NCBI GenBank assembly: GCA_016716835.1
Contig: JADJUW010000001.1
Coordinates: forward strand, 496,001 to 560,000
Length of the DNA stretch: 64,000 nucleotides
Reading direction: 5' to 3'
From: Myxococcales bacterium
GTDB taxonomy: Bacteria > Myxococcota_A > Polyangia > Haliangiales > Haliangiaceae
Shown: positions 20,854 to 29,915 of the stretch, piece after piece
How the letters are laid out: each line of letters starts with the position of its first letter
How positions within the stretch are numbered: the stretch's first letter is position 1
Translations under genes and position numbers: made by a program
Notes under the pieces: model-generated
What the model was told of the DNA's origin: nothing
Database searches by the model: none
Seen by the model: only the letters and a program-made list of their open reading frames with translations

Positions 20854-21111
20854 ATGTTTGACCCCGCTACCGAAGAGGTATTTTTGGGCATTGCGCACGC
20901 GCTTTTCATGAATCGCTTGCACGTCCTGCGGCTCACTGAAGTGGTGCGCCTGCGCATCAGCCCGCATCAAGAAGATGGCAACCTCGAAGTCCCCAAGGAC
21001 CTCGACCGAGAGCTGGTGCAGCAGTCGACGGCGTACGTGCTCAAGTGTTTCCCAGCGAGCATGGAAAAAAAGATTCGCTTCGCGCAAGAAGAGTGGCTGC
21101 GGCTCTCGTAG
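20854..21111 (+). CDS. Hypothetical small protein
   Basis: An 85-residue protein starting 20 nt after rarA on the same strand. It has no signal peptide or transmembrane segment and is mixed helical (FLGIAHALFMNRLHVLRLTEVVRLRIS, then ELVQQSTAYVLKCFP) with a basic patch SMEKKIRF. I do not recognise it. Its close spacing suggests it belongs to the rarA transcript, and its 3' end converges on the squalene/phytoene synthase gene. Confidence 0.55.
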   Translation: MFDPATEEVFLGIAHALFMNRLHVLRLTEVVRLRISPHQEDGNLEVPKDLDRELVQQSTAYVLKCFPASMEKKIRFAQEEWLRLS

Positions 21112-21135
21112 CTGCCGCCAGCTAGCGCCAGGGCA

Positions 21136-22107
21136 CTAGATAAATCGCTTCGCGAGCGAAACGGCTCGAGGCGTAAGAGATGAGCCCCGCCATGCAATCG
21201 CGTGGCCGAGCGCGATGGCCTTGTCGAGGCGACTCAGCCGAGGCTGCGTGGTCAGGACCGCGCTGCCGGCGCGTTCGATTTTGCTGAGCATGCGGTCAGC
21301 GCCGTGCCACATGAGCGCGAGCTCGACCGCGATGTCGGGGCCAACGCTATCGACCAAGGGGCGGGCGCGCATCAGCCACGCGCGCGCGCGGGCGACCTCG
21401 AAGCGAATCAAGGCATCGGCCGCGGGTGAGGTGCGCCGGGTTTGTAAATCTGCCGGCGTAACGCCGAAGTGGCGCAAGTCTTCGCTCGGCAGGTATTGCC
21501 GACCGCGCGCGAGGTCGGCGTCGAGTTGCTGTAACATGCGGGTGAACGCCAGCGCGCACGCCAGGTCGTCGGCATATGCCAGCTGGTGCGGCTGGCTGTA
21601 CCCGGCGATATAGAGAAAGATATGACCGAGCGGCGCGGCGACCTGCTTGCAGTGGCGCACCAGCTCGTCGCTGGTGGCATAGCTGGTGGTGTCGAGGTCG
21701 GCGCGAATGCCGGCGAGCAGTTGACGAAACTCGGTGATCGGAAGTTGATATCGCTTGATCGTATCGGCTAGGGCAACAAAAACTGGGTGGTCGGGGACGC
21801 GGCGAAAATACGTATTCGTCAGCATGCCCTCCCACTCGTCGAGGGCGCGGGCGCGCTGCCCCTCGTACATGGGCTCGTCAGCGTAGTTGTCGGCAATGCG
21901 GGCGAAGGCAAACGCGGCGTAGATGTGGTCGCGCAGGGTCGAGCGCGCGAAAAAAGACGCGATGGGATAGTTATTGTGCTTGCTGCGGCACAGGCTCTCG
22001 CAGTAGCGGTAGCTCGCTGGCAGCGACATGCCACTGGGCGCCGGGGCCACCAAGGGCAGGGCGACGACCTTGGCGGTCGAGGGGGCGGCTTGCGACGCGG
22101 ACTTCAC
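21136..22107 (-). CDS. Squalene/phytoene synthase family protein
   Basis: A 323-residue trans-isoprenyl diphosphate synthase of the class that condenses two C15 or C20 diphosphates head to head. The first Asp-rich region reads AFARIADNYADE (the usual DDxxD-like motif with Asn in one place), and the second reads LQQLDADLARGRQYLPSEDL, matching the NxxxD...GRxYLP motif. YCESLCRSKHNNYPIASFF at the N terminus fits the HpnC/CrtB group. It lies 64 nt downstream of pmk on the same strand, at the end of the mevalonate block, so its substrate is probably made by this pathway. Squalene (hopanoid) versus phytoene (carotenoid) product cannot be decided here. Confidence 0.87.
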   Translation of the reverse strand: MKSASQAAPSTAKVVALPLVAPAPSGMSLPASYRYCESLCRSKHNNYPIASFFARSTLRDHIYAAFAFARIADNYADEPMYEGQRARALDEWEGMLTNTYFRRVPDHPVFVALADTIKRYQLPITEFRQLLAGIRADLDTTSYATSDELVRHCKQVAAPLGHIFLYIAGYSQPHQLAYADDLACALAFTRMLQQLDADLARGRQYLPSEDLRHFGVTPADLQTRRTSPAADALIRFEVARARAWLMRARPLVDSVGPDIAVELALMWHGADRMLSKIERAGSAVLTTQPRLSRLDKAIALGHAIAWRGSSLTPRAVSLAKRFI

Positions 22108-22171
22108 GCGTCAGGTGTACCGCGCGCCTAGGGGAAAGGCAAACCTGGCTAACCGCCGCTGGGCCGTGGAA

Positions 22172-23158
22172 TTATGGCTCGATCGCAACATGCACGCCAG
22201 CGCCGCCTAATGTGAGCGGTAGGACCTCGGCGCCTGCGGCGATCATGGCGGCCTCGAGCGCTTGCCCTTGCGCGATGGGCACCACGGCAAGCGCGACGTC
22301 GCCGCCGCCGGCGCCCGTTGTCTTGGCGGTGCCGCCAAGTGCGCTCGCCAGTGCCGCGACGCGATCTACGATGGGTGGCACCAACGGCAGCGCAGTGGCG
22401 TGCGCGAGCTGGTGCATCGCGAGATGGCCGTAGCCAAGGCTGCCGATGAGGGCATCGGCGTCACCGTCGCGACAGGCCTCGATGGCGGCGCCGGCGGCCT
22501 TGGCAAGCGAGAGCAGCGCATCTTGCACCGGCCCGGGCGCGGCCTGCTCGGCGCGCGCGACGCCCGCCAACAGTGCCGGCGTGCTGGCGCCGTGGCCGGT
22601 ATAAAACGCCACCCACGCGACGCTCGGGGCTGGCAGCGGCGAGGCTACGCCTTGGACAAAGGCGGCAAATCCGCCAATGCAGGCGGCAGCGACGTCAATG
22701 CCGCTGCCGCTCGCACCGGCGCTGCGTTGCTCCTCGGCATGCGCGCGCGCGGCGAGCGCGAAAATACGCTGCGTCGTCGGCGCGTCGTTGGCGAATGCCT
22801 GCGACGCATGACATGCCACGGCGCGCGCGATGAGCGCGACGACGGTGGCGGCGCTGGCGCCCAGGCCGAGCTTTTCGTCGCCTTGATAGAACGCCCTGGT
22901 GTCGACGCGCGTGGCGCGCGCGGCGATGACCGCGGCGCTGGCTTCACCAAACTCGGCGCTGAGCACGGCGAGGGCGGCGCGCACAAACCGATCGTCAAGC
23001 TGCAGCGGCGCGTCGCTTGCCTTCAGCGCGCGCGCCGTTGCGCGGCGATTGACGACGGCCACCAGCCCCGGGCCGCCACGCGTCACCGCGTATTCGCCGG
23101 CAATAACGACTTTCCCTGGCGCGCTGGCGCAAATGATCGCATCGCCCGATGCGCTCAT
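22172..23158 (-). CDS. Phosphomevalonate kinase (GHMP family)
   Basis: A 328-residue GHMP kinase catalysing the ATP-dependent conversion of 5-phosphomevalonate to the diphosphate. The start SAPGKVVIAGEYAVTRGGPGLVAVV is characteristic of phosphomevalonate kinase. It is followed by the ATP-binding motif LGLGASAA and by KTTGAGGGDVALAVV, the third GHMP motif with the GGGD form typical of this enzyme rather than mevalonate kinase. SGSGIDVAAACIGG lies between them. Its start overlaps the mvaD stop by ATGA, so it is translationally coupled as the last of four mevalonate genes. Confidence 0.88.
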   Translation of the reverse strand: MSASGDAIICASAPGKVVIAGEYAVTRGGPGLVAVVNRRATARALKASDAPLQLDDRFVRAALAVLSAEFGEASAAVIAARATRVDTRAFYQGDEKLGLGASAATVVALIARAVACHASQAFANDAPTTQRIFALAARAHAEEQRSAGASGSGIDVAAACIGGFAAFVQGVASPLPAPSVAWVAFYTGHGASTPALLAGVARAEQAAPGPVQDALLSLAKAAGAAIEACRDGDADALIGSLGYGHLAMHQLAHATALPLVPPIVDRVAALASALGGTAKTTGAGGGDVALAVVPIAQGQALEAAMIAAGAEVLPLTLGGAGVHVAIEP

Positions 23159-24168
23159 GGCGTCACCCTCGCCTCACCACCGGGGCCGCTGATGGTGACG
23201 CGTGATACGCCGGGGATACCTTCTAGCCCTGCCGCAATGCGCGCGGCCTCGCTTGGTATTGTCAAGACCTTGACGTGCGGACCAGCGTCCATCGTCGCCC
23301 ATGCGTGCAGGCCGCGGCGCCTAAGCTCCTGGACCTCGCGCATCACCGTTAGCGTCGTCGGTTGCCAATAGATGATGGCCGGACGCGAAGCGATGGCTGC
23401 GGCGTGCATAGCCAGCGCGTTGGCTTCGGCGAGTTCACCAAGCGCAGGCAAGTCGCTGGCCGCGATCGCGGCATCGGCGGTGGCCAAGTCGGCCTGCGCT
23501 GCGTCGACCCACGCGCGATAGTACGGCGAGGTGAGGCGACAATGCTCCATCGCATCGCGCGAGGCATGCGCCTTGGCGCCGTCGCCCCCGACCTCGACGA
23601 TGACCATCGCGAGCGTCGCTGCAAACGCCTGATTGGCCATCGGCTCCGCAAAACAATCGGCGCCGTCGGCACGCGTGCCGGCGTGCAGACGCACCAGCCC
23701 ACCAAAGATCGAGCGCGCGGCGGAGCCCGAGCCAAGGCGCGCGATGGCCGAGCGCTGCGCGGGCGAGAGCGGCAGCGCCAGCGCAGCGGCCGCAGCGGTG
23801 ACCAGCGCCGCATACCCCGAGGCCGATGAGGCGAGGCCCGCGGCGGTGGGAAAATTGTTTTGCGTTTCGATCTGCGCGCCCCATGTCCGCATATGGGCGC
23901 TGGCAGGCGTGGCGGCCGACACCGCGCGCAAGGCTTGCAAGCACGGCGCGATGCCGGCGAGTTCTTTGGGCGACGCGGCGCGGCTGCCTAGCGTCATCGC
24001 GTCGGTGCTCTGGTGTTCTTCCAAACGCACCGTCGTGGTCGTCATCAGCGCATCAAGCGTCAGCGAGATGCTGCCGGTTGCCGGCAAGTTGAGCGAGGCG
24101 TCGCGCTTGCCCCAGTATTTCACGAGCGCAATATTTGCGTGCGCGACGGCCGTGGCCTGCGCAGTCAC
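23155..24168 (-). CDS. mvaD: Diphosphomevalonate decarboxylase
   Basis: A 337-residue enzyme producing isopentenyl diphosphate from mevalonate diphosphate with ATP hydrolysis and decarboxylation. Diagnostic motifs are NIALVKYWGKRD at the N terminus, FPTAAGLASSASGYAAL (phosphate-binding loop), GSGSAARSIFGGLVRLH (with the catalytic region) and ATMDAGPHVKVL. All are intact and the length is standard. Both ends overlap neighbours by ATGA (mvk upstream, pmk downstream). Confidence 0.96.
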   Translation of the reverse strand: MTAQATAVAHANIALVKYWGKRDASLNLPATGSISLTLDALMTTTTVRLEEHQSTDAMTLGSRAASPKELAGIAPCLQALRAVSAATPASAHMRTWGAQIETQNNFPTAAGLASSASGYAALVTAAAAALALPLSPAQRSAIARLGSGSAARSIFGGLVRLHAGTRADGADCFAEPMANQAFAATLAMVIVEVGGDGAKAHASRDAMEHCRLTSPYYRAWVDAAQADLATADAAIAASDLPALGELAEANALAMHAAAIASRPAIIYWQPTTLTVMREVQELRRRGLHAWATMDAGPHVKVLTIPSEAARIAAGLEGIPGVSRVTISGPGGEARVTP

Positions 24169-25100
24169 GGCGTCGCTCCCAAGGTGACCATCATGGTGCT
24201 ATACCCCATTTGCTGCCACGTGGCTGCGATCTCATCTTCGCGCCCGGGTGCCAGCGCGATCGCACTGCCGCCGCCGCCCGCACCCGTGAGCTTGGCGCCA
24301 AGCGCGCCGCGGTGATGAGCGGCCTGCACCATGGCGTCAAGCGCAGGATGCGACACGTTAAGTATCGCGAGCGTCTCGTGCGCGGCAAACATCGCGGCGC
24401 CGAGGTCCGGCAGGTGCCCGCGGGCAAGAGCTTGGATCCCGGTGGTTGCGAGCGCGCCGAGGCGCTGAACGTGTGCCATGCCCTCCGCGCTCGCAGCGCG
24501 GGCGGCGACGCGCTCGATCATGGTCGCCGTGGCGCGCGCGATGCCTGACATGCCGACGACCAGCGGCGGCACCATGGTAGCGGCGCCGTTGGCCGCCATT
24601 GCCGCGAGCGGCCTAAACCCTTCACCTTTGCGAAATGTGCCGAGCTGGCCATAGGTGGCCGCGGCGACGTCGACGCCACTTGGCGTGCCATGAAATGAGG
24701 CTTCGCCACGCGACGCGATGGCGATGATTTCGTCAGGCACAAATTCAACACGATCGTGAGCCGCGCAGGCGCGCGCGAGCGCGACGCAATACGCCGCCGA
24801 CGAGCCGAGCCCCGCGCCGGCAGGCACGCTAGCGTCACCGGTTACTGTCGCGCCAGTCCAGCCAAACGCCGCAATGATCGCGCGCGTCGCGTCGATCACG
24901 GCGGCGGGCACATCGCGCGGCCCAAGGCCCCAACGTGCAATATGCACGGTCACCGCCTCCGCTTGCGGCCTTGCATGCAACGCGACGCCTTGCGCGATGC
25001 CCGCGACCAGCGCCGCATAGCCATAAACCACGGCATGTTCGCCAAGCAAGATGACCTTGCCAAAGCCGCGGCCTTGCCCCGCCTGCGCAGCGCTGCTCAT
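24165..25100 (-). CDS. Mevalonate kinase
   Basis: A 311-residue GHMP kinase that phosphorylates mevalonate. Motifs in order are GKVILLGEHAVVYGYAALVAGI, then PAGAGLGSSAAYCVALARA (ATP loop), GTPSGVDVAAATYG and KLTGAGGGGSAIAL (third GHMP motif with GGGG, as in mevalonate kinases). ATG 25100 overlaps the stop of fni as ATGA. The longer open frame reaching 25247 runs inside fni and is rejected. It forms a coupled cluster with fni, mvaD and pmk. Confidence 0.93.
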   Translation of the reverse strand: MSSAAQAGQGRGFGKVILLGEHAVVYGYAALVAGIAQGVALHARPQAEAVTVHIARWGLGPRDVPAAVIDATRAIIAAFGWTGATVTGDASVPAGAGLGSSAAYCVALARACAAHDRVEFVPDEIIAIASRGEASFHGTPSGVDVAAATYGQLGTFRKGEGFRPLAAMAANGAATMVPPLVVGMSGIARATATMIERVAARAASAEGMAHVQRLGALATTGIQALARGHLPDLGAAMFAAHETLAILNVSHPALDAMVQAAHHRGALGAKLTGAGGGGSAIALAPGREDEIAATWQQMGYSTMMVTLGATP

Positions 25101-26191
25101 GGCGTGGTCGAGGCCGGGTCGAGCGCGGCGATATACGAGGCGAGCGCGGGCTCGAGGTATCGCGGCACGGTTTTCATGGCGGCCACGTTGCGCGCGCCGG
25201 CAAGCAGCATCGTGGCGCGGGTGCTCGCGATGAGCGCGGCGAGCCACCGCGCGGCTTCATCGTAGCCGCCGCGCTGCCACGCTGCAAGCACCGGCCCCGC
25301 GACGCCGCACGCCCGGGCGCCAAGCGCCAACGCGCGCGCGACATCGAGCCCGCCGCGAATGCCGCCGGAGGCGATCACGTCGACCGCGCGGCGGGCGCAA
25401 ATGGCGGTGGTCACGGCGGTTGGGATGCCCCATTCGCGTAGCTGTTCGCCGGTCGCGGCGCGGCCTTCATCCGTCGCGCGCTGCGCCTCGACAGCGACCC
25501 AGCTCGTACCACCCGCGCCCGCGACGTCGATCGCGGCGACGCCCAGCGCGGTCAATTCATCAGCGAGGCGCGGGGCGATGCCGCACCCCGTTTCCTTGAC
25601 GATGACGGGGATACCGAGCGTATCGACGAGATGGCCGATCGTTGCCACGGCGCCGCGAAACGCGGTATCGCCGCGATCTTGCGCCAACTCTTGCGCTGCA
25701 TTGAGGTGAATGGCCATGGCATTGGCGCCGATGCGCGCCGCCAATTCGCGCACGGCGGTCGGCCCCATGGCCATCGCCTGCATGACGCCGAGATTGCCCA
25801 GCAGCACGACATCCGGCGCTGCGTCGCGCACCGCGTACGTCGAGGTCAGCTCCGGGTGCTCGGCCATGGCGCGCTGCGAGCCGACGCCAAACGCCGCCCC
25901 GACCCGCACCGCCAGCCGCGCGAGGTCGCGATTTATTTCCGCTGACTGCGGCGCCCCGCCCGTCATGCCGGTGATGACGATCGGCACGGCCAAAGCCAAG
26001 CCGCCCACCGAAGTCGTCAATTCAACCTCGCCTAAGTTGAGTTCCGGCAGCGCCTGATGCACCAGGCGCACGTGCTCGAGCATGGTGGTGACCTGTGAAA
26101 ATTGTGAGGCGGGCGTGGTGGCGAGTCGCAAATGATCCGCCTTGCGCGCCGCGATCGCTTGTAGGTCGCTCGCAGGCGGCACAAGGCTCAT
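25097..26191 (-). CDS. fni: Type 2 isopentenyl-diphosphate delta-isomerase (FMN-dependent)
   Basis: A 364-residue TIM-barrel flavoprotein interconverting IPP and DMAPP. The N terminus has the RKADHLRLA motif of the family. Later blocks are VPIVITGMTGG, GVGSQRA, LGNLGVMQA, HLNAAQELAQDRGD, VIVKETGCG, IDVAGAGGTSWVAVE and IASGGIRGGLDVARALALGA (FMN phosphate binding). ATG 26191 gives the usual length; a start 13 codons upstream is also open. It is the first gene of the fni-mvk-mvaD-pmk run, 73 nt downstream of the UbiA-family gene. Confidence 0.95.
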   Translation of the reverse strand: MSLVPPASDLQAIAARKADHLRLATTPASQFSQVTTMLEHVRLVHQALPELNLGEVELTTSVGGLALAVPIVITGMTGGAPQSAEINRDLARLAVRVGAAFGVGSQRAMAEHPELTSTYAVRDAAPDVVLLGNLGVMQAMAMGPTAVRELAARIGANAMAIHLNAAQELAQDRGDTAFRGAVATIGHLVDTLGIPVIVKETGCGIAPRLADELTALGVAAIDVAGAGGTSWVAVEAQRATDEGRAATGEQLREWGIPTAVTTAICARRAVDVIASGGIRGGLDVARALALGARACGVAGPVLAAWQRGGYDEAARWLAALIASTRATMLLAGARNVAAMKTVPRYLEPALASYIAALDPASTTP

Positions 26192-26264
26192 GTGCGGGTT
26201 GTAGCACGGAAGCGCGCGCTTCGTTCGCAAGCGCCGGCGCGGCCGCGCGCAACCACCCGGCTCG

Positions 26265-27152
26265 TTACCAGTAGACCACGGCGAGCGTGCTGGCGACCCA
26301 GACCGCGACGCACGCGCGCATCCACGGGTCCTTTAACATCGTTTCGGTGGGGCTGGCCGGCGAGGCGTCGTTAAGCGCCAGCCAAACAAAGCGGCCCATG
26401 CCGAGCGCGGGCAAGGGAATGGTCCACACCAAGTCGGTGGTGCCAAACAACGCCACCGTCGTCGCCGCGCGCGTGTAGAGGGCATAAACGCCCGTGGTGA
26501 TCGCGCCCAGGCCCCATAGGCTCCACCGCAGATAGGTGAGGTTGTAGCCGGACAACGCGGCGCGAGTGGCGGTCGGTTGGCGCGCGGCGTCTACCTGCGA
26601 GCTCCACGCCAACTCATGGGCGCGCTTGCCCAGGCCGAGCAACATCGCCAGCAGGCCGGTGCAGCCAAGCAACCACGGCGATACCGCAACGCCGGCGGCA
26701 AAGCCGCCAGCGAGCACGCGCAAGAGAAAGCCGAGTGCGATCACCAACGCATCGACGAGCGCGAGATGCTTGAGCCGCCATGAATACGCGGCGCCCAGCA
26801 GCAGATAGCCGCCGACCATAAGCGCGCAGCCCGGGGCGACGATAGCCGCCAAGGCGAGGCCGGCGAGCGCGAGCAGCGCGGCGCCGCGTCTGGCGCTGGC
26901 AAGGGGCAGCGCGCCGGACGCGATCGGGCGCAAGCGCTTGCTTGGGTGCAAGCGGTCGGCCGCCACGTCGAGCGTGTCGTTGAGGATATAGACCGCGCTT
27001 GAGGCGAGACAAAATGCCAGCGCCGCAACGGCGGCCGCGGCGGCATCGCGCGCCATCGTTAGATGCCCCGCAAACACCAGCGGCGCGAGCACGAACGCGT
27101 TTTTCACCCATTGGTGAAGACGCATTGCGCGGGCCCACGTCGCGGCTGCCAT
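26265..27152 (-). CDS. UbiA-family prenyltransferase, DPPR-synthase-like
   Basis: A 295-residue polytopic membrane protein with 7-9 hydrophobic segments. The two Asp-rich cytoplasmic loops are NDTLDVAADRLHPSKRLRPIASG and YSWRLKHLALVDALVIALGFLLRVLAG. The HPSKRxRPIASG form is that of decaprenyl-phosphate phosphoribosyltransferase and related UbiA proteins, which move a prenyl-phosphate or a ribosyl group to build a cell-envelope precursor. Its place upstream of the mevalonate genes on the same strand fits a prenyl substrate. It is divergent from the histidine kinase gene, with 49 nt between starts. Confidence 0.88.
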   Translation of the reverse strand: MAAATWARAMRLHQWVKNAFVLAPLVFAGHLTMARDAAAAAVAALAFCLASSAVYILNDTLDVAADRLHPSKRLRPIASGALPLASARRGAALLALAGLALAAIVAPGCALMVGGYLLLGAAYSWRLKHLALVDALVIALGFLLRVLAGGFAAGVAVSPWLLGCTGLLAMLLGLGKRAHELAWSSQVDAARQPTATRAALSGYNLTYLRWSLWGLGAITTGVYALYTRAATTVALFGTTDLVWTIPLPALGMGRFVWLALNDASPASPTETMLKDPWMRACVAVWVASTLAVVYW

Positions 27153-27201
27153 GGGCGCACGCTACCAGAATTGCGCGGGGGTGCGGTATAGTGGCGGCGC
27201 G

Positions 27202-29466
27202 ATGCAACCATTTCGCACAACGGCGCACGCTCTGGTGCAGCATGGGCGTCGTCTCGGCGCCATGTTGGCGCGCCTGCGCGACCGCGTGCGGTTTCGCCTG
27301 CGCTATCGCCTGGCGCTCACGTTGGTGTTTGCGGCGCTGCTGCCGATGCTGATCATTGCGACCAGCGGCGTCACCGTCGTGCTGCGCAGCCTCGAGCGCG
27401 GCCAACATCGCAATGTTGGCGGCCAGCTCGATGTTGGCATGAATTTGCTTGGGCGGTGGCTTGAGGATCTGGGTTCAGGCGCGGGCCTCATCGCGAGCGG
27501 AGCGACCAGCGACGCCATCGATGCGCCCTTTGAGTTGCGTGCGGCGGTGGTTGGGTTGCACGAAGAACTGCCCGCAGCCTTGGTGGAGTTCTATAACGCC
27601 AGCGGCGCCTTGGTGTATCGCGAAGTCGTCGGCGGAGAGCCGTCCCGCTTTGCGCCGTTGCGATCGCCGATGATGGCGGAGCTTAGGCCGGGCATTGATG
27701 AAGCGCGTTGGCATCGGCGCGTGGCGTTGGTGACGCAAGGTGATCTTGTGGTCGCGCAGGCGGTCGCGCCGATCGTCGACATAAACCGCCGTACGGTTGG
27801 TCTCGTCGTGTTGTCGGTGCCGCTCGACGAAATGGTCGCGGAGACGATCAAGGCGTGGCTAGGCACCGAGGTCTTGCTGGTCAGCGCGCCGACCACGGGC
27901 CAATGGGCGTGGCCAACCCTGCGCAGCACGTTTGCGCGCGACGCCAGCCCTCCGCCTCGCGTGCCTTCGGCGCGATCCATCGCGCCCCTGGTGCGCGGTG
28001 AGCGCATCATCGCCGACCAGGCCGTCGGCCCCATGCCGTTTCATATCGGCTGGCGCGCGGTATTTAGCGACGAAGGCCAGGTGGTCGGATATTTTGGCGT
28101 CGCGGTCGATCGCACGCCGCTGGTGCAGGCGCAGGCGGTGGCCTTTCGTTCGCTGGCGTTGGCGGCGGGGCTAGGTTTGGTGCTCGCCTTGCTCTTGGCC
28201 GCGCTGCTGTCGCGGTGGCTGGAACGACCCATCGTGCGGTTGCGCGATGGCGCCTTGGCGGTCGCGCGCGGCGATCTGAGCGTTAAGCTTCACACCAGCG
28301 CACGCGGTGAGATTGGCGACCTCGCCCGCGCCTTTGCGCAGATGACGGCCTCATTGCTGGAGGCAAGCCGCGAGCAGGAGCAAAAGGTCAAGGATCGCAC
28401 CCGTGAGCTGTCGCGCGCCAATGCGGATCTCGCGCTCGCGATGACCGAACTGCGGCAGGCGCAGACGCAACTGGTGCATTCAGAACGCATGGCGGGGCTC
28501 GGCGTGTTGGTCGCGGGCGTCGCGCACGAAATCAATAGCCCAACCGCGGCGATTCGCGGCGCCGCCGACACGCTGTCGGAGGTGATCACCCAGCTTGGCG
28601 AGGTCGCCTCGGCCCTGCTCGGCGAGGGGATTACCACCTCGCAGCGGCTCGCGGTGTTTGCGTGGATCGAGGCGACGGCCCGCCAGGTTAGCGAGCAATC
28701 GACGCCCTCGGGCGTTTCGGCGCGGCGTCTGGCCAAGGTCATGTCGCAGACCCACAATGCGCGCTTGCTCGCGCTCCAAATCGACACCGCCGAGCTGGCG
28801 CGCCTGGGCATCGAGAATCACCAAATCGAAAAGATCACGCAACTAACCGGCGACAACCCGACCTTGCTGCGTGCCGCCCTTCGCGCCTTGGTCGCGTACA
28901 CGCGCGCCCTACGCAGCGCCCGCATCATTCACGGGGCCATCGGGCGAGTCATGCATATCGGGAGCGGCCTTAAGACATATTCACATATCGACCAGTCCTC
29001 GCACATCGGCCCAGCCGGCGCCACGGTCGACCTGCATGCGGGGATCGACTCGACGCTTATGCTGCTCGACTTCGCCTTGCGCGGCATCACCGTCGAGCGC
29101 GCGTTTGCGCCGGACCTGCCGCCGATCGCTGGGTTGGCCGACGAGCTCAACCAGATCTGGACCAACCTTATCCAAAACGCCGCCTTCGCCCTCGCCGGAC
29201 AAGGCACGCTGCGCATTACCACCGAACGCGAAGGCGACGCCGTGCGGGTCGCGATCGCCGACGACGGGCCCGGCATCGCGCCCGACGTGATGCCGCGCAT
29301 TTTTGAGCCGTTCTTTACCACCAAGCCCAAAGGGCAGGGGACCGGCCTGGGGCTCGGCATTGTGCGCAACATCGTGCAGCGGCATCACGGCGCCATTGAT
29401 TGCCAATCACGGCCGGGCCAGACTATCTTTACCGTGACCCTGCCAGTTACGCCCACCCCAACATGA
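27202..29466 (+). CDS. Sensor histidine kinase
   Basis: A 754-residue membrane-bound kinase. An N-terminal TM segment (LALTLVFAALLPMLIIAT) is followed by a ~260-residue extracytoplasmic sensing region, a second TM (SLALAAGLGLVLALLLAALL) and a HAMP linker (RPIVRLRDGALAVARGDLSVKL). A coiled coil follows, then the phospho-acceptor VAGVAHEINSPTAAIRGAAD, then the ATPase core with NLIQNAAFA (N box), DDGPGI (G1), FEPFFTTKPKG (F) and GTGLGLGIVRNI (G2). An insertion of ~140 residues separates the H box from the N box, longer than usual. The stop overlaps the next gene as ATGA, coupling it to the receiver-domain protein, its likely phosphorylation partner. Confidence 0.93.
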   Translation: MQPFRTTAHALVQHGRRLGAMLARLRDRVRFRLRYRLALTLVFAALLPMLIIATSGVTVVLRSLERGQHRNVGGQLDVGMNLLGRWLEDLGSGAGLIASGATSDAIDAPFELRAAVVGLHEELPAALVEFYNASGALVYREVVGGEPSRFAPLRSPMMAELRPGIDEARWHRRVALVTQGDLVVAQAVAPIVDINRRTVGLVVLSVPLDEMVAETIKAWLGTEVLLVSAPTTGQWAWPTLRSTFARDASPPPRVPSARSIAPLVRGERIIADQAVGPMPFHIGWRAVFSDEGQVVGYFGVAVDRTPLVQAQAVAFRSLALAAGLGLVLALLLAALLSRWLERPIVRLRDGALAVARGDLSVKLHTSARGEIGDLARAFAQMTASLLEASREQEQKVKDRTRELSRANADLALAMTELRQAQTQLVHSERMAGLGVLVAGVAHEINSPTAAIRGAADTLSEVITQLGEVASALLGEGITTSQRLAVFAWIEATARQVSEQSTPSGVSARRLAKVMSQTHNARLLALQIDTAELARLGIENHQIEKITQLTGDNPTLLRAALRALVAYTRALRSARIIHGAIGRVMHIGSGLKTYSHIDQSSHIGPAGATVDLHAGIDSTLMLLDFALRGITVERAFAPDLPPIAGLADELNQIWTNLIQNAAFALAGQGTLRITTEREGDAVRVAIADDGPGIAPDVMPRIFEPFFTTKPKGQGTGLGLGIVRNIVQRHHGAIDCQSRPGQTIFTVTLPVTPTPT

Positions 29467-29912
29467 GCGCTCGCGACACCATCATCTGCGTTGACGACGA
29501 GGAGGGCGTGCTCACCGTCCTCGAAGAGCAGCTGCGCCGGCGGTTTGGCCATGAGTGCACCATCGAAACCGCGGCCTCGGCGGCCGCGGCCCTTGAGCTG
29601 CTGGAGGAGGTCGCGGCCGATGGCGACACGATCGCCGTCGTCATTGCCGATCAGATGATGCCCGGCATGGTCGGCAGCAAGCTGCTCGGCATCGTGCATG
29701 AACGCTGGCCCGACGCCATGAAGGTATTGCTCACCGGACAGGCAGGCCTGGAGGCGGTCGTCGAAGCGATTAACACCGCGCGCCTCAACTATTACATGAG
29801 CAAGCCGTGGGACGAGGCGGCCTTGCTGCTCGCCGTGGATAGCTTGCTGCGGCAATTTCGCCTGGCGCGCGAGAACCGCGCGTTAGTCGAGCAATTGCGC
29901 ACCAAGAATTAG
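29463..29912 (+). CDS. Response regulator receiver domain (5' half of a split REC-GGDEF protein)
   Basis: A 149-residue CheY-like receiver: TIICVDDEEGV (acidic pair), VVIADQMMPGMVGSK (phospho-acceptor Asp), LLTGQ (Thr switch) and YYMSKPWD (Lys). It ends in a coiled coil (LARENRALVEQLRTKN) cut by TAG at 29910-29912. The frame then continues without a shift into the next coding segment, where the coiled coil and a GGDEF domain follow. The overlap with the histidine kinase stop marks it as the cognate regulator. A single G-to-T change (GAG to TAG) would explain the interruption. Confidence 0.88.
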   Translation: MSARDTIICVDDEEGVLTVLEEQLRRRFGHECTIETAASAAAALELLEEVAADGDTIAVVIADQMMPGMVGSKLLGIVHERWPDAMKVLLTGQAGLEAVVEAINTARLNYYMSKPWDEAALLLAVDSLLRQFRLARENRALVEQLRTKN

Positions 29913-29915
29913 GCG

